Source of the DNA: UBA1479 sp963976055
GTDB taxonomy: Bacteria; Pseudomonadota; Alphaproteobacteria; Rhodospirillales; Casp-alpha2
Assembly: GCA_963976055.1 (NCBI GenBank)
Contig: CAXBJB010000001.1
Coordinates: forward strand, 310,001-374,000
Length of the DNA stretch: 64,000 bases
Direction: 5' to 3'
Numbering within the stretch: the stretch's first letter is position 1; each line of letters begins with the position of its first letter. Below, piece by piece: positions 10,203 through 20,280 of this stretch. The notes beneath the pieces are model-generated. The model did no database searches. It was not told the DNA's origin and was given only the letters and a program-made list of their open reading frames with translations. The translations under genes were made by a program, and so were the position numbers.

Positions 10203-10718
10203 ATGCTTCGGGCAACGGCGCTCAAGCGGAAGGGGGACTGGTCGGGGGCGGCCGCCGACACGGTGGTGCTCGACTTCGACCACCGTCACCGGCGGCGCAT
10301 GGCGATGACCGGCACGGGCGGGCTCGAGTTTCTGCTCGATCTGGCCGAGGCTGAGGCTTTGGCCGACGGCGACGGTCTGGTGCTCGACGACGGCCGGCTG
10401 GTCGCCGTGACGGCGGCGGCGGAACCGCTGGCCGAGGTCACTTGTGATGACGCCGACCATCTGGTCCGCGTCGCCTGGCATCTGGGCAACCGGCACCTGC
10501 CGACGGAACTTTTGGGCGACCGGCTACGCATCCGCCGCGATCATGTGATCGAGGATATGCTGGTGAGGCTGGGGGCGACCGTTTCCCATGTCTCGGCCCC
10601 CTTCAACCCGGAGGGCGGCGCCTACGGCCATGGGCGGACGCATGGTCATGACCACGACGACGACCCTTCCCATGACCATCATCACGGCCATTCCCATGGC
10701 GGACACTCCCATGGATAG
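10203..10718 (+). CDS. ureE: Urease accessory protein UreE, nickel metallochaperone
   Basis: This 171-residue protein carries nickel to the urease maturation complex. The N-terminal peptide-binding domain is followed by the metal-binding domain containing VAWHLGNRHLPTEL, a UreE hallmark. The C-terminal tail (about residues 142-171) is very His-rich, with about twelve histidines interspersed with Gly and Asp, consistent with nickel storage. It starts 12 bases after ureC with GGGAGAGG upstream, and its end overlaps ureF. Confidence 0.94.
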   Translation: MLRATALKRKGDWSGAAADTVVLDFDHRHRRRMAMTGTGGLEFLLDLAEAEALADGDGLVLDDGRLVAVTAAAEPLAEVTCDDADHLVRVAWHLGNRHLPTELLGDRLRIRRDHVIEDMLVRLGATVSHVSAPFNPEGGAYGHGRTHGHDHDDDPSHDHHHGHSHGGHSHG

Positions 10719-11381
10719 CGCGTCTCTCTATCGGCTGCTGGCCTGGCTGTCGCCGGGTTATCCCGTGGGCGCCTTCGCTTACAGCCACGGCCTGGAATGG
10801 GCGGTGGAAACGGGGGCGGTGGCGGACCGGGCGGGTCTGGAACGCTGGCTGCGCGACCTGCTGGCCCATGGCGGGGCGTGGTCCGACGCCGTGCTGTTCG
10901 CCTGCGCCCATGACGCCGCCGCCGCAGGGGACGGGGCCGCACTGGCGGAGATCAACGATCTCGCCGTCGCCCTCTGCCCGACCTCGGAACGGCGGCTGGA
11001 AACCACGGCCCAGGGCAACGCCTTTCTGCTGGCGACGCGGGCGAGCTGGCCCTGGGACGGCGACGATGCGGACCTGATTCCCGGCGACTGCGCCTATCCC
11101 GTCGCCGTCGCCTGGGCGGCGGCCGGGCACGGGGTGCCGCTGGCCCCGGCGCTGCACGCTTTCGTCCATGCCGTGGCCGCCAATCTGATATCCGCGGGCG
11201 TGCGGCTGATCCCGCTGGGTCAGACCGACGGGCAGCGCGTGTTGGCGGCGCTCGAACCCGACGTCGCGGCGGTCGCGGCGGCAGCGGGCGCGGCCAGTCT
11301 CGACGATGCCGGCGGCTGCGCCTTTCTTTCCGACGCGGCCGCCATGCGCCACGAAACCCAGTACACGAGGCTTTTCAGATC

Positions 11382-11385
<4 letters not shown>
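10711..11385 (+). CDS. ureF: Urease accessory protein UreF
   Basis: This protein of about 224 residues forms the activation complex with UreD and UreG. Typical blocks are LYRLLAWLSPGYPVGAFAYSHG near the N-terminus (first 20 residues quoted in part), TTAQGNAFLLA, and LISAGVRLIPLGQTDGQRVL. Two starts are plausible, ATG at 10696 or 10711, both overlapping the end of ureE. I chose 10711 because GGCGGA lies at a good distance upstream. The C-terminal end overlaps ureG by ATGA. Confidence 0.9.
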
Positions 11386-12023
<638 letters not shown>

Positions 12024-12093
12024 TCGCGATCTTGACCCCGGCAACGGCGATTGCCGATAAGAACGGGTGCGTCGTTCACCATCGGAAACCGGC

Positions 12094-12492
12094 ATGAAGA
12101 ACAGTTCCAAGAAATTCAAGGTTTTCCGCTCGTCCGCCGGACTGGGCCTGCGCGCCCTTCGGGATTTCAAGAAGGGCGAGGAGCTGATCGAATACACGGG
12201 CCCGCGCCTCAGCACCAAGAAGGCCGATGCGAAGCCGAACCGGTATCTGTTTCAGTTGAACGACAAGCATTACATCGACGGCTCGCCGCGCGCCAACCTG
12301 GCGCGCTACATCAATCATTCCTGCCGGCCGAACGCCAAGGCGTTTGTCAGCCACGACGAAAAGCGCATCACCATCGAGGCGATCCGGCCGATCAAGGAAG
12401 GCGAGGAAATCACCTACGACTACGGCCGGGAATACTTCGAGGAATACATCAAGCCGGTCGGCTGCCGCTGCGCGAAGTGCGCCGCCTCTTGA
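12094..12492 (+). CDS. SET-domain protein (putative lysine methyltransferase)
   Basis: This compact 132-residue protein consists almost entirely of a SET domain. SAGLGLRALRDFKKGEELIEY opens the fold (quoted part), ARYINHSCRPNA supplies the SAM-binding and pseudoknot block, EEITYDYG the second, and a post-SET CRCAKC ends the protein. SET enzymes transfer methyl groups from S-adenosylmethionine to lysines. Bacterial single-domain examples are widespread in alphaproteobacteria, with mostly unknown targets. An in-frame GTG at 12067 is an alternative start. It follows ureG by 70 bases and may be a separate transcript. Confidence 0.85.
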   Translation: MKNSSKKFKVFRSSAGLGLRALRDFKKGEELIEYTGPRLSTKKADAKPNRYLFQLNDKHYIDGSPRANLARYINHSCRPNAKAFVSHDEKRITIEAIRPIKEGEEITYDYGREYFEEYIKPVGCRCAKCAAS

Positions 12493-12569
12493 CGCCGTCC
12501 TGAAAACGGGGACGATGAGCTCGGGCCGGTTTAAGGCCCAAAGAAACACCACCCCCGCAGGAACCATCC

Positions 12570-13778
12570 ATGACCGATCTGGAATTCGCGGCCCGCATGG
12601 ACCGCATCGAAACCTCGCCCTCCGCCGTGATGACGCAGCGCGCCCGTGAAATGAAGGAAGCGGGGCGGGACATTATCGCCCTGTCTTCCGGGCAGCCCGA
12701 TTTTCCGACCCCCGACCACGTGATCGAGGCGGCGATCCAGGCCATGCGCGAGGGCCAGACGACCTATACCCCCATCGCCGGGACCAACGCCCTGAAGGAC
12801 GCCATCATCGCCAAGTTCGAGCGCGAGAACGGCCTGACCTATGCCCGCGATCAGATCATCGTCGGCAACGGCGCCAAGCAGGTGATCTTCAACGCCTTCA
12901 TGGCGGGGACCGAGGCGGGGGACGAGGTTATCCTGCCGGCCCCCTACTACGTCGCCTATATCGACATGATCAAGTTCGCGCGCGGCGTGCCGGTCATCGT
13001 GCCCTGCGCGGAAGAACAGGACTTCAAGCTGACCGCCGACCAGTTGCGGGGGGCGATCACGCCCAAGACCCGCTGGCTGCTGCTGAACTCGCCCAACAAC
13101 CCGACGGGCGCGGTGTATGAGGAATCGGACCTGCGGGCCCTCGCCGATGTGCTGCTGGACCACCCCCGCATCGGCATCATCGCCGACGACATCTACGAGC
13201 ACATCGCCTTCGACGGGCTGAAGTTCGCGACCATCGCCAAGGTCGAACCCAAGCTGTTCGACCGCACGGTCACGGTCAACGGCGTGTCCAAGGCCTTCGC
13301 GATGACCGGCTGGCGCATCGGCTATGCCGGGGCGCACAAGGACATGGTCGGCCAGATGATCAAGCTGCAGTCGCTGATCACCGTGGGGGCGTCCTCGGTC
13401 AGCCAGGCCGCCGCCGTGGCGGCGCTGAACGGCCCGCAGGACTATGTGGCCGAACGCTCCAAATCCTTCGAGGATCGCCGCGACCTGGTCGTCTCCATGC
13501 TCAACCAGGCGCCGGGCATTTCTTGTCCGGTGCCAAAGGGAGCGTTCTATGTCTATCCTTCCTGCGCGGGGGTGATCGGCAAGACCACGCCGTCGGGCCA
13601 GGTCATCGAAAACGATCGCGATTTCGTCATGTACCTGCTGGAAACCGAAGGCGTTGCCACCGTCCACGGCGGCGCCTACGGCGTGTCGCCCTATTTCCGC
13701 ATTTCCTACGCGGCGGCGGTCGAGGAACTGACCCAGGCGTGTGAGCGCATCCAGCGCGCCTGCGCGGCGCTGCGCTGA
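12570..13778 (+). CDS. Pyridoxal-phosphate aminotransferase, class I (aspartate aminotransferase-like)
   Basis: This 402-residue fold-type I aminotransferase has the substrate-binding opening SSGQPDFPTPDHV, the cofactor aspartate in the IIADDIYEH block, and the Schiff-base lysine in VSKAFAMTGWRIGYAG (Lys241). The subgroup resembles alphaproteobacterial aspartate aminotransferase/prephenate aminotransferase, so it likely exchanges amino groups between aspartate or glutamate and keto acids. Exact substrate cannot be read from sequence. The ATG at 12570 follows a short gap after the SET gene. Confidence 0.88.
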   Translation: MTDLEFAARMDRIETSPSAVMTQRAREMKEAGRDIIALSSGQPDFPTPDHVIEAAIQAMREGQTTYTPIAGTNALKDAIIAKFERENGLTYARDQIIVGNGAKQVIFNAFMAGTEAGDEVILPAPYYVAYIDMIKFARGVPVIVPCAEEQDFKLTADQLRGAITPKTRWLLLNSPNNPTGAVYEESDLRALADVLLDHPRIGIIADDIYEHIAFDGLKFATIAKVEPKLFDRTVTVNGVSKAFAMTGWRIGYAGAHKDMVGQMIKLQSLITVGASSVSQAAAVAALNGPQDYVAERSKSFEDRRDLVVSMLNQAPGISCPVPKGAFYVYPSCAGVIGKTTPSGQVIENDRDFVMYLLETEGVATVHGGAYGVSPYFRISYAAAVEELTQACERIQRACAALR

Positions 13779-13856
13779 TCCCTGTGTATTGCAATAACTC
13801 TTTTTGCGATATAAAAATAAAAATATACTTGTATTAATATTTTGGCGGAATGCGCC

Positions 13857-14957
13857 ATGGGCGACGACTTCCATAAACTGAAGACCGTTTCCGTCGCGAA
13901 CGGCGAGGTGACGCTGCGCATTCCCGAATGTTGGGGCGTATGGCCCGACGGCGACCGGCCGGGATATTGGGGCTGCTACGAGAAGGACGCGGCGGGCAAC
14001 GAGCCCGATACGGGGACGCTCTGGATTCAGGTGGAGCATTTCACCTGGGACGGTGACGGCGCTCCCTCCTCCGAAGACATGGACATGAAACGTTTGGCGG
14101 AGGACACCGCAAAGGGCGCGGCGGCTTCCGGGCCGCCGCTGTTGGAGAGTTCCATTTCAGCGGTGGAGGAGGGATACCGCTGGCATCGCGTCTACGACAC
14201 GGAAGAGGGCGGCGAGGACCTACGCTTTTGCTTCTCCCATTTCTACCTGAACCGCGGGCCCCACATGGCGGTAATCGCCATGAATCTGGTCCTGGCCCAT
14301 GCACAAATGGACGATCCCGAATTCGTCGACCTGCGCAAGATCATGGAGCGGGAGATTGGGGCTGCCGTTCTCGATCCTTTTCGAGACGATGATGAGGAAA
14401 CGGCTAAGGGTATCTTGGGCCCCTTGCATCGCTACAATTTCGGTGACTGGGTCAAACTCGTCCTGCCGGAGGCCATGTCGGTTGACGTAGATCAGGAATC
14501 GGAGCCTTCCAACCCCCGCTGGTATTGCCGTCTACAGGCCGATAGATCCCACGCGGGCATGTTTGTCGAATGCCGAACCCTCGAAATGAAGGACGAGGAC
14601 GGGGATCCGGTTTTGCTCCCGACGGAGATGTATCAGGCTGTTCTGGGCAATATCATCGGAGAGGGAGGCAGCGACCGTTACATTCCCATGCCGGGCGGCA
14701 TCATCGCCCATGACATTTACGACGATGCCGACGGTGCCGGTGAGCGAGATGCGGAAGGGCGGCCCTTCCGAGGTTTCCGCAATCATGTCTGGCGCTACAT
14801 GCGGTTTACCGAGGGAAAGGCGCAACTTCTGACGGTGCTGCTGATGCTGCCCCTGCCGGAGCATGGCCGACAACCTTTTGCCACCCTCGCATCCTACATG
14901 CACCGCGCCGTGCGGCGGACGGAGTTTCCCGGGTTCGCCGGGCCGGAGCAGTATTGA
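13857..14957 (+). CDS. Hypothetical protein with two similar halves
   Basis: I do not recognise this 366-residue soluble, acidic, Trp-rich protein. No signal peptide is evident. Two segments look related: an early LWIQVEHF...HRVY...MAVIAMNLVLAH...REI block (about residues 55-170) and a late block with FRNHVWRY...LLTVLLMLPLPEH...MHRAVRR (about residues 310-360). This suggests an internal duplication. The layout (beta-rich, then a helix) is reminiscent of DcrB-like or type VI immunity folds, but that is only an impression. ATG 13857 with GGCGGA upstream is preferred to the TTG at 13842. An AT-rich promoter-like stretch (13785-13840) precedes it. Confidence 0.7.
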   Translation: MGDDFHKLKTVSVANGEVTLRIPECWGVWPDGDRPGYWGCYEKDAAGNEPDTGTLWIQVEHFTWDGDGAPSSEDMDMKRLAEDTAKGAAASGPPLLESSISAVEEGYRWHRVYDTEEGGEDLRFCFSHFYLNRGPHMAVIAMNLVLAHAQMDDPEFVDLRKIMEREIGAAVLDPFRDDDEETAKGILGPLHRYNFGDWVKLVLPEAMSVDVDQESEPSNPRWYCRLQADRSHAGMFVECRTLEMKDEDGDPVLLPTEMYQAVLGNIIGEGGSDRYIPMPGGIIAHDIYDDADGAGERDAEGRPFRGFRNHVWRYMRFTEGKAQLLTVLLMLPLPEHGRQPFATLASYMHRAVRRTEFPGFAGPEQY

Positions 14958-15058
14958 TCGCCACCGGTGTCGGCCGGATCGGGGCGTATCGCGGCAGGCT
15001 TCCATTCCCCGCCCGGAACCGTTAAATGCTTGGGCCCCAGCAATCACGAGACATCGCC

Positions 15059-15640
15059 ATGACCACGGAATCCGATCTTCTTGCGCGCAGCGGCGCGGCC
15101 TGCGAGCTGTGCGCCGCCGCCGATGATCTGGCGGCCCATGAGGTGCCGCCCGCGTCCACGGGCACGGCGGACGACTGCGTGCTGCTGTGCGCCGCCTGCC
15201 GGGCCCAGATCGATGATCCCGCTGCCATGGATGCCAACCATTGGCGGTGCCTGGCCGACAGCATGTGGACGCCGGTTCCGGCGGTGCAGGTCATGGCTTG
15301 GCGTATTCTTGGCCGGTTCCGCGCCGAGGCCTGGGCGGCGGAGCTTCTCGATCAGCTTTACCTGGACGACACCACCCTGGCCTGGGCCCAATCGGGCGCG
15401 GATGCCGGGGCGGAAGACGGCGGGGTCGTGCACCGCGATTGTCACGGCGCGGTACTGGCGGCCGGCGATACGGTGACCCTGATCAAGGACCTGACCGTCA
15501 AGGGGGCGAACTTCACGGCCAAACGGGGCACCGCCGTGCGCGGCATCTCCCTGGTGCGCGACAACGCGGCGCAGATCGAAGGCCGGGTCAACGGTCAGCA
15601 GATCGTGATTTTGACCGAGTTCGTCAAGAAATCCGCCTGA
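15059..15640 (+). CDS. PhnA-domain protein
   Basis: This 193-residue protein has the PhnA/YjdM layout: an N-terminal zinc-ribbon (CELC at residues 17-20, CAAC near 47) and a C-terminal KOW/SH3-like domain with DTVTLIKDLTVKGANFTAKRG and ending VILTEFVKKS. The name comes from the E. coli phosphonate locus, but the protein is not a phosphonoacetate hydrolase and its function is unsettled. A longer middle region separates the two domains. The start at 15059 matches the family; an upstream ATG would add eleven weak residues. Confidence 0.85.
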   Translation: MTTESDLLARSGAACELCAAADDLAAHEVPPASTGTADDCVLLCAACRAQIDDPAAMDANHWRCLADSMWTPVPAVQVMAWRILGRFRAEAWAAELLDQLYLDDTTLAWAQSGADAGAEDGGVVHRDCHGAVLAAGDTVTLIKDLTVKGANFTAKRGTAVRGISLVRDNAAQIEGRVNGQQIVILTEFVKKSA

Positions 15641-15691
15641 TTCCCCGCCACCGCCGTTCCCTCCGCCCCTGCCTTCCGCTAGGCTCTGCCC

Positions 15692-16351
15692 ATGCGCGAC
15701 GTGACCCTGACCTTCGACAACGGGCCCGAACCCGACGTGACGCCGGGCGTGCTCGACGTGCTGGCGCGGACCGAAGTTCTTGCCAGCTTTTTCGTCCTCG
15801 GCAAAAAGATCGCCGATCCGGCGCGGCGCAAGCTGGCCGAGCGGGCCGCGGCCGAGGGCCATTGGATCGCCAACCATACCTATAGCCACGAAACGCCTTT
15901 GGGCAACCTGCCGGGCCGGGACGTGCCCGAGGCCGAAATCGGCCGCACCCAGGCCCTGATCGGCGATCTCGCCCATCCCGACCGCCTGTTCCGCCCGTTC
16001 GGCGGCGGCGGCGCCCTGGGCCCGCACCTGTTGGGCCGGCCCGTCGCCGACTACCTGATCGAAGGCCGCTATACCTGCGTGCTGTGGAACGTGATCCCCC
16101 GCGACTGGGCCGACCCGGACGGCTGGGTCGAGACGGCCATGGACCTGATCGCGCCGCTTGACCACGCGCTGATCGTCGTCCACGACCTGCCCACGGGGGC
16201 AATGGCCCATCTGGAACGATTTATTGATAGGGTGCGGGATGCCGGTGGAACCTTCCGCCAGGACTTTCCCGGGGATTGCGTGCCGCTCCGCCGGGGGCGG
16301 GTGACGGGTGATTTCGATGCCTGCGTCACCGAGACGGCCGGCGCCGCCTAG
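15692..16351 (+). CDS. Polysaccharide deacetylase (NodB-like) family protein
   Basis: This 219-residue protein opens with VTLTFDNGPEPDVTP, the NodB motif 1; the usual second aspartate (FDDGP) is Asn here, TFDNGP, as in several divergent members. The metal-binding motif NHTYSHETPL follows at about residues 65-75, then RPFGGGG in place of the usual RPPyG. No signal peptide is seen, so it may act in the cytoplasm. It probably de-N-acetylates a carbohydrate or related amide, but the substituted motifs leave activity uncertain. Confidence 0.8.
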   Translation: MRDVTLTFDNGPEPDVTPGVLDVLARTEVLASFFVLGKKIADPARRKLAERAAAEGHWIANHTYSHETPLGNLPGRDVPEAEIGRTQALIGDLAHPDRLFRPFGGGGALGPHLLGRPVADYLIEGRYTCVLWNVIPRDWADPDGWVETAMDLIAPLDHALIVVHDLPTGAMAHLERFIDRVRDAGGTFRQDFPGDCVPLRRGRVTGDFDACVTETAGAA

Positions 16352-16413
16352 ACGACCGCCCGCCGCATTCCGCGGCCCGGGCACTGTGATGTGACGATAA
16401 CATAGGATTCAAC

Positions 16414-17985
16414 ATGCCGACCAAAACCGCGACCAACGATGCCAAGGCGAAACTTGTCGTGCGTCATGCACGGGAAGGCGACGTGCCGGCCATCCAGAAG
16501 TTGTACAAGAAAGTCTATCCCGGCATGTCCTCCTATTCGAGCGATCAGCTGCGCGGGCAGATCAACAACTTTCCGCAAGGCCAGTTCGTCGCCACCTACG
16601 AGGACGAGATCGTCGGCTATTGCGCGACCTTCCGCATCGCCGAGGCGATCGCCTTCGCCCCCCACACCTGGTGGCAGATCACCGGCAACGGCTTCGCCTC
16701 GCGCCACGACCCGGCCGGCGACTGGCTGTACGGCATGGAGGTGTTCGTCGACCCCGACTTCCGCGGCCTGCGCATCGGGCAGCGGCTGTACGCGGCGCGC
16801 AAGGCGCTGGCCACGGAACTGCACCTGAAGGGCATCGTGTTCGGCGGGCGCATTCCGGGCTACGCCCGGCGGTCCAAGAAGATCGGCTCGCCGCGGGCCT
16901 ATGTGGACGCGGTGGCGGCCAAGAACCTTAGGGATTCCGTGCTCGGCTTTCAGCTTCGCAACGGCTTCGAAATTCACGGCGTGCTCGAAGATTACCTGCC
17001 GTCGGACACGGAATCGGGCGGCCACGCGGCGCATCTGGTGTGGCGCGATCCGAAATACATCGCGCCGGAGCCCGTGTCCGACCGTCAGAGCCGCCGTTCC
17101 GTCGATACGGTCCGCGTCAGCCTGGTCCAGTACCAGCAGCGGCGGCTCAAGTCGTTCGAGGAATTCGCCGCCCAGGTCGAATATTTCGTCGACGTCGTCG
17201 CCGACTACAAATCCGACTTCGTGGTGTTTCCCGAACTGTTCACCCTGCAGCTTCTGTCCATCGAGAACGAACAGATCCCGGCGTCGGAGGCCATCGCCCA
17301 TCTGACCCGATATACGGAGCCCCTGAAGGAACTGCTGAGCGGACTGGCCGTCAGCTACAACATCAACATCATCGGCGGCTCGCACCCCTCGCGGGAAGAG
17401 AACGGCGACATCCGGAACACCTGTTACGTCTGCCTGCGCGACGGCTCCATCCATCGCCAGGACAAGATCCACCCGACACCCAACGAACGCTACTGGTGGC
17501 ATATCCAGGGCGGAACGGAGGTCTCGACCATCATGACCGACTGTGGGCCGATCGGCGTCAACATCTGCTACGACTGCGAATTTCCCGAACTGTCCCGCCA
17601 TCTCGTCGACCAGGGCGCGCAGATCCTGTTCGTGCCGTTCTGCACGGACGAGCGGCAAAGCTACATGCGTGTGCGCTACTGCGGGCAGGCGCGGGCCGTG
17701 GAAAACCAGATGTACGTCGTGCTGGCCGGCAATGTCGGCAACCTGCCCAACGTCGACAACATGGACATCCAATACGCGCAAAGCTGCATCCTCACCCCCT
17801 GCGACGTGTCCTTCGCCCGCGACGGCATCGCCGCCGACACGACGCCGAACGTGGAAATGGTCGCCTTCGCCGACCTGCGCCTGGATAACCTGAAGACGGC
17901 GCGCCATTCCGGCACGGTGCAGAATTTGCGGGACCGGCGCTTCGACCTCTACCGCATCGACTGGCGGGGCGGGCAGGGCGGGTAA
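16414..17985 (+). CDS. GNAT acetyltransferase / carbon-nitrogen hydrolase fusion protein
   Basis: This 523-residue two-domain protein has an N-terminal GNAT domain (about residues 10-200) that includes the acetyl-CoA-binding stretch VDPDFRGLRIGQRLYAARKA. A C-terminal nitrilase-superfamily domain (about 225-510) has the catalytic triad Glu in VVFPELF, Lys in RQDKIHPTP, and Cys in NICYDCEFPE. The same fusion is a known family in bacteria, with unknown substrate. Coupling of an acyltransferase to an amidase suggests processing of an amide or N-acyl metabolite. It is monocistronic by spacing; a seven-pair stem (18010-18028) follows without a T-run. Confidence 0.9.
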   Translation: MPTKTATNDAKAKLVVRHAREGDVPAIQKLYKKVYPGMSSYSSDQLRGQINNFPQGQFVATYEDEIVGYCATFRIAEAIAFAPHTWWQITGNGFASRHDPAGDWLYGMEVFVDPDFRGLRIGQRLYAARKALATELHLKGIVFGGRIPGYARRSKKIGSPRAYVDAVAAKNLRDSVLGFQLRNGFEIHGVLEDYLPSDTESGGHAAHLVWRDPKYIAPEPVSDRQSRRSVDTVRVSLVQYQQRRLKSFEEFAAQVEYFVDVVADYKSDFVVFPELFTLQLLSIENEQIPASEAIAHLTRYTEPLKELLSGLAVSYNINIIGGSHPSREENGDIRNTCYVCLRDGSIHRQDKIHPTPNERYWWHIQGGTEVSTIMTDCGPIGVNICYDCEFPELSRHLVDQGAQILFVPFCTDERQSYMRVRYCGQARAVENQMYVVLAGNVGNLPNVDNMDIQYAQSCILTPCDVSFARDGIAADTTPNVEMVAFADLRLDNLKTARHSGTVQNLRDRRFDLYRIDWRGGQGG

Positions 17986-18009
17986 GGGGCGCCGCCGCCG
18001 TCCGAAGCG

Positions 18010-18028
18010 CGCGGCCAGGAAGGCCGCG
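18010..18028 (+). terminator. Possible terminator stem after the GNAT-nitrilase gene
   Basis: CGCGGCC, five-base loop, GGCCGCG forms a perfect seven-pair stem 25 bases after the stop codon. No T-run follows, so termination is only possible, not demonstrated. Confidence 0.35.
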
Positions 18029-18095
18029 ATCTCGTCGATTTGGAAATTGATATTGTTGTGCCGGATTGTCGTCGTAGATCGAATTTGGACACAGT

Positions 18096-18296
18096 ATGAG
18101 TACACGATGGCCCAAACTGACAGTCACATCTCCGCCTATAGTTGCAGTGCTGACGATGGTGCATGCCCAGCGTGACGAGGCGGAAGCCAAGATCACGGAA
18201 ATTACAGATGCCTGGGCCGGCATGAAGGCCAGCTTCGACAAGGCCTGGGACAGCATCTCCAGCGCGTTCAATGGCGCCATGTTCCGCTTCAAGTGA
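18096..18296 (+). CDS. Small hypothetical protein
   Basis: This 66-residue frame has a helical, charged second half (QRDEAEAKITEITDAWAGMK, then FDKAWDSISSAF), with the high-GC third positions typical of real genes here. An internal ATG at 18156 would give just that helical part. I recognise no family. It could be a small helical protein or the remnant of a longer gene. It sits between the GNAT-nitrilase and permease genes with an unclear ribosome site. Confidence 0.35.
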   Translation: MSTRWPKLTVTSPPIVAVLTMVHAQRDEAEAKITEITDAWAGMKASFDKAWDSISSAFNGAMFRFK

Positions 18297-18402
18297 GGTG
18301 GCGGCCGATACCCCTTCTCTTTACCCTGCAGGCTGCGGCAGCCGCCTACGAAGTGCGTACCAAGGTATCACACGCGATGAATGGAACAGCAGGAGCCTCT
18401 CA

Positions 18403-20280
18403 ATGACCACGGCCCAGATCCTCGTCTTCGCCATCCTTACCGCCACGATGGCGTTGTTCCTCTGGGGCCGGTTCCGTCATGACATCGTGGCGCTTCTGGC
18501 GTTGATGGCCGGTGTCGTGGGAGGGCTTGTGCCGGTGGCCGATGCCTTTGCCGGCTTCGGCCACCCGGCGGTGATCACCGTGGCCTGTGTGCTGGTCCTG
18601 AGTCAGGGCTTGCAGAACACCGGTGCCGTGGACTGGCTGGCGCGCTCCGTCCTGCCGCGCGAGGCGGGACGGTTGAGCAGCATGGCCGCGCTGATGGGGC
18701 TTGGTGCGCTGCTGTCGGGGTTCATGAACAACGTCGGCGCCATGGCGCTTCTGATGCCGATTGCCGTGCAGGTTTCGGGACGGCTGGATCTGACGCCCGG
18801 GCAGGTGCTGATGCCGCTGGCATTCGGCACCATTCTTGGCGGCATGACCACGCTGATCGGCACGCCGCCCAACCTGATCGTCTCGGGCTTCCGTGACGAG
18901 GCGGGGCTGGGTCATTTCGCCATGTTCGACTTCGCCCCCGTGGGTGTGGCTGTGGCCCTGGTGGGCGTGGCGTTCGTCGCGCTCGTCGGCTGGCGTCTCG
19001 TGCCCGCCCGCAAGGCGACGGCTGACGGGGGGTTCGAAACAGGCAGTTACCTGACCGAAGTCCGCGTGCCGGAAGACAGCAAGGCCGTCGGGCTGACCCT
19101 GCGGGCTTTCGAAAGAGAAATCGCAGATAGCGGCGCGCAGGTTGTCGGGCTGGTGCGCAACGAGGTGCGCATGACCGCACCCCACGGCGGACGGCACATC
19201 CATGCAGGCGACATTCTGGCGCTGGAGGCCGATGTTGACGCCTTGGCGGAAGCATTGTCGGTTTTCGGCATCAAGCTGGAGGAGCAAGTGCCGTCCTCAA
19301 GCGACGCGGAAAAGAAGGCGGATGCCGAGGCGAAGCAGACATCGCGATCAGTCCGGACAACGGGTGACAAGGGCAAGGTCGGCGACGCCAAGGACGATGC
19401 GGAGGACAGCTCGAACCATGACGAGGATATCGTGCTGCGCGAGCTGGCCGTGCTGCCAGGCGCCACAATCGTCGGGCGCTCAGCCAGCGACCTGCGGCTG
19501 CGCACGCGTTACGGGCTCAACCTTCTGGCGGTGTCACGCGAAGGGCATCCGCCGAAGGCGCGGCTGCGAACGCTCAGGCTGAAATCGGGCGATCTGATTC
19601 TGATGCAGGGCCCGTCCGAGGTGATGGCGGATTTCATCAATGACACCGGTTGCGTTCCCTTGGGCGAACGCGAATTGCGCATTCCGGACAAGCGGATGGC
19701 GATCATCGCGGGCGCGATCATGCTGGGGTCGGTGGGCATTGTCACGGCAGGGCTGTTGCCCGCCGCGGCGGCATTCACGCTGGGGGTGATCGCCTCGATG
19801 CTGTTGCGCACCGTGCCGCCGCGGCAGGTTTATACCTCGATCGACTGGCCCGTGATCGTGCTGCTGGCCGCTCTGATCCCGGTTGCGGGCGCGATGCAGG
19901 CCACGGGCGCGGCAGATGTGTTGGCGCGGTTTCTGGTGGACACCATCGCGCAGGGCAATGCCGTTGCGGCGCTGGTTGTGGTGCTGATCACCACCATGTT
20001 CCTGTCTGATGTCATGAACAACGCCGCCACGGCGGCCGTCTTGTGCCCCATCGCCATCGGCATCGCCGCGGCCCTGGGCGTCAACCCCGACTGCTTCCTG
20101 ATGGCGGTGGCGATCGGCGCTTCCTGCGCCTTCCTCACCCCCATCGGGCACCAGAACAACACCCTGATCCTCGGCCCCGGGGGCTTCGGCTTCGGCGATT
20201 ATTGGAAGCTCGGTCTGCCGCTTGAGGTTCTGGTCGTGGCCGTCAGCATCCCGCTGCTGCTGATTGTCTGGCCATTGTGA
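18403..20280 (+). CDS. SLC13-family (DASS) permease with two TrkA-C domains
   Basis: This 625-residue inner-membrane transporter has two membrane halves, each with the family hairpin and Asn-Thr-type motif: GFMNNVGAMALLMP plus GTPPNLIVSG in the first half, and SDVMNNAATAAVLCP in the second. Between them lie two RCK_C/TrkA-C domains (about residues 205-290 and 345-430) joined by a charged, low-complexity linker around residues 300-340. Proteins of this layout move sulfate or dicarboxylates with sodium; the substrate cannot be assigned here. AGGAG precedes the ATG at 18403. Confidence 0.87.
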   Translation: MTTAQILVFAILTATMALFLWGRFRHDIVALLALMAGVVGGLVPVADAFAGFGHPAVITVACVLVLSQGLQNTGAVDWLARSVLPREAGRLSSMAALMGLGALLSGFMNNVGAMALLMPIAVQVSGRLDLTPGQVLMPLAFGTILGGMTTLIGTPPNLIVSGFRDEAGLGHFAMFDFAPVGVAVALVGVAFVALVGWRLVPARKATADGGFETGSYLTEVRVPEDSKAVGLTLRAFEREIADSGAQVVGLVRNEVRMTAPHGGRHIHAGDILALEADVDALAEALSVFGIKLEEQVPSSSDAEKKADAEAKQTSRSVRTTGDKGKVGDAKDDAEDSSNHDEDIVLRELAVLPGATIVGRSASDLRLRTRYGLNLLAVSREGHPPKARLRTLRLKSGDLILMQGPSEVMADFINDTGCVPLGERELRIPDKRMAIIAGAIMLGSVGIVTAGLLPAAAAFTLGVIASMLLRTVPPRQVYTSIDWPVIVLLAALIPVAGAMQATGAADVLARFLVDTIAQGNAVAALVVVLITTMFLSDVMNNAATAAVLCPIAIGIAAALGVNPDCFLMAVAIGASCAFLTPIGHQNNTLILGPGGFGFGDYWKLGLPLEVLVVAVSIPLLLIVWPL

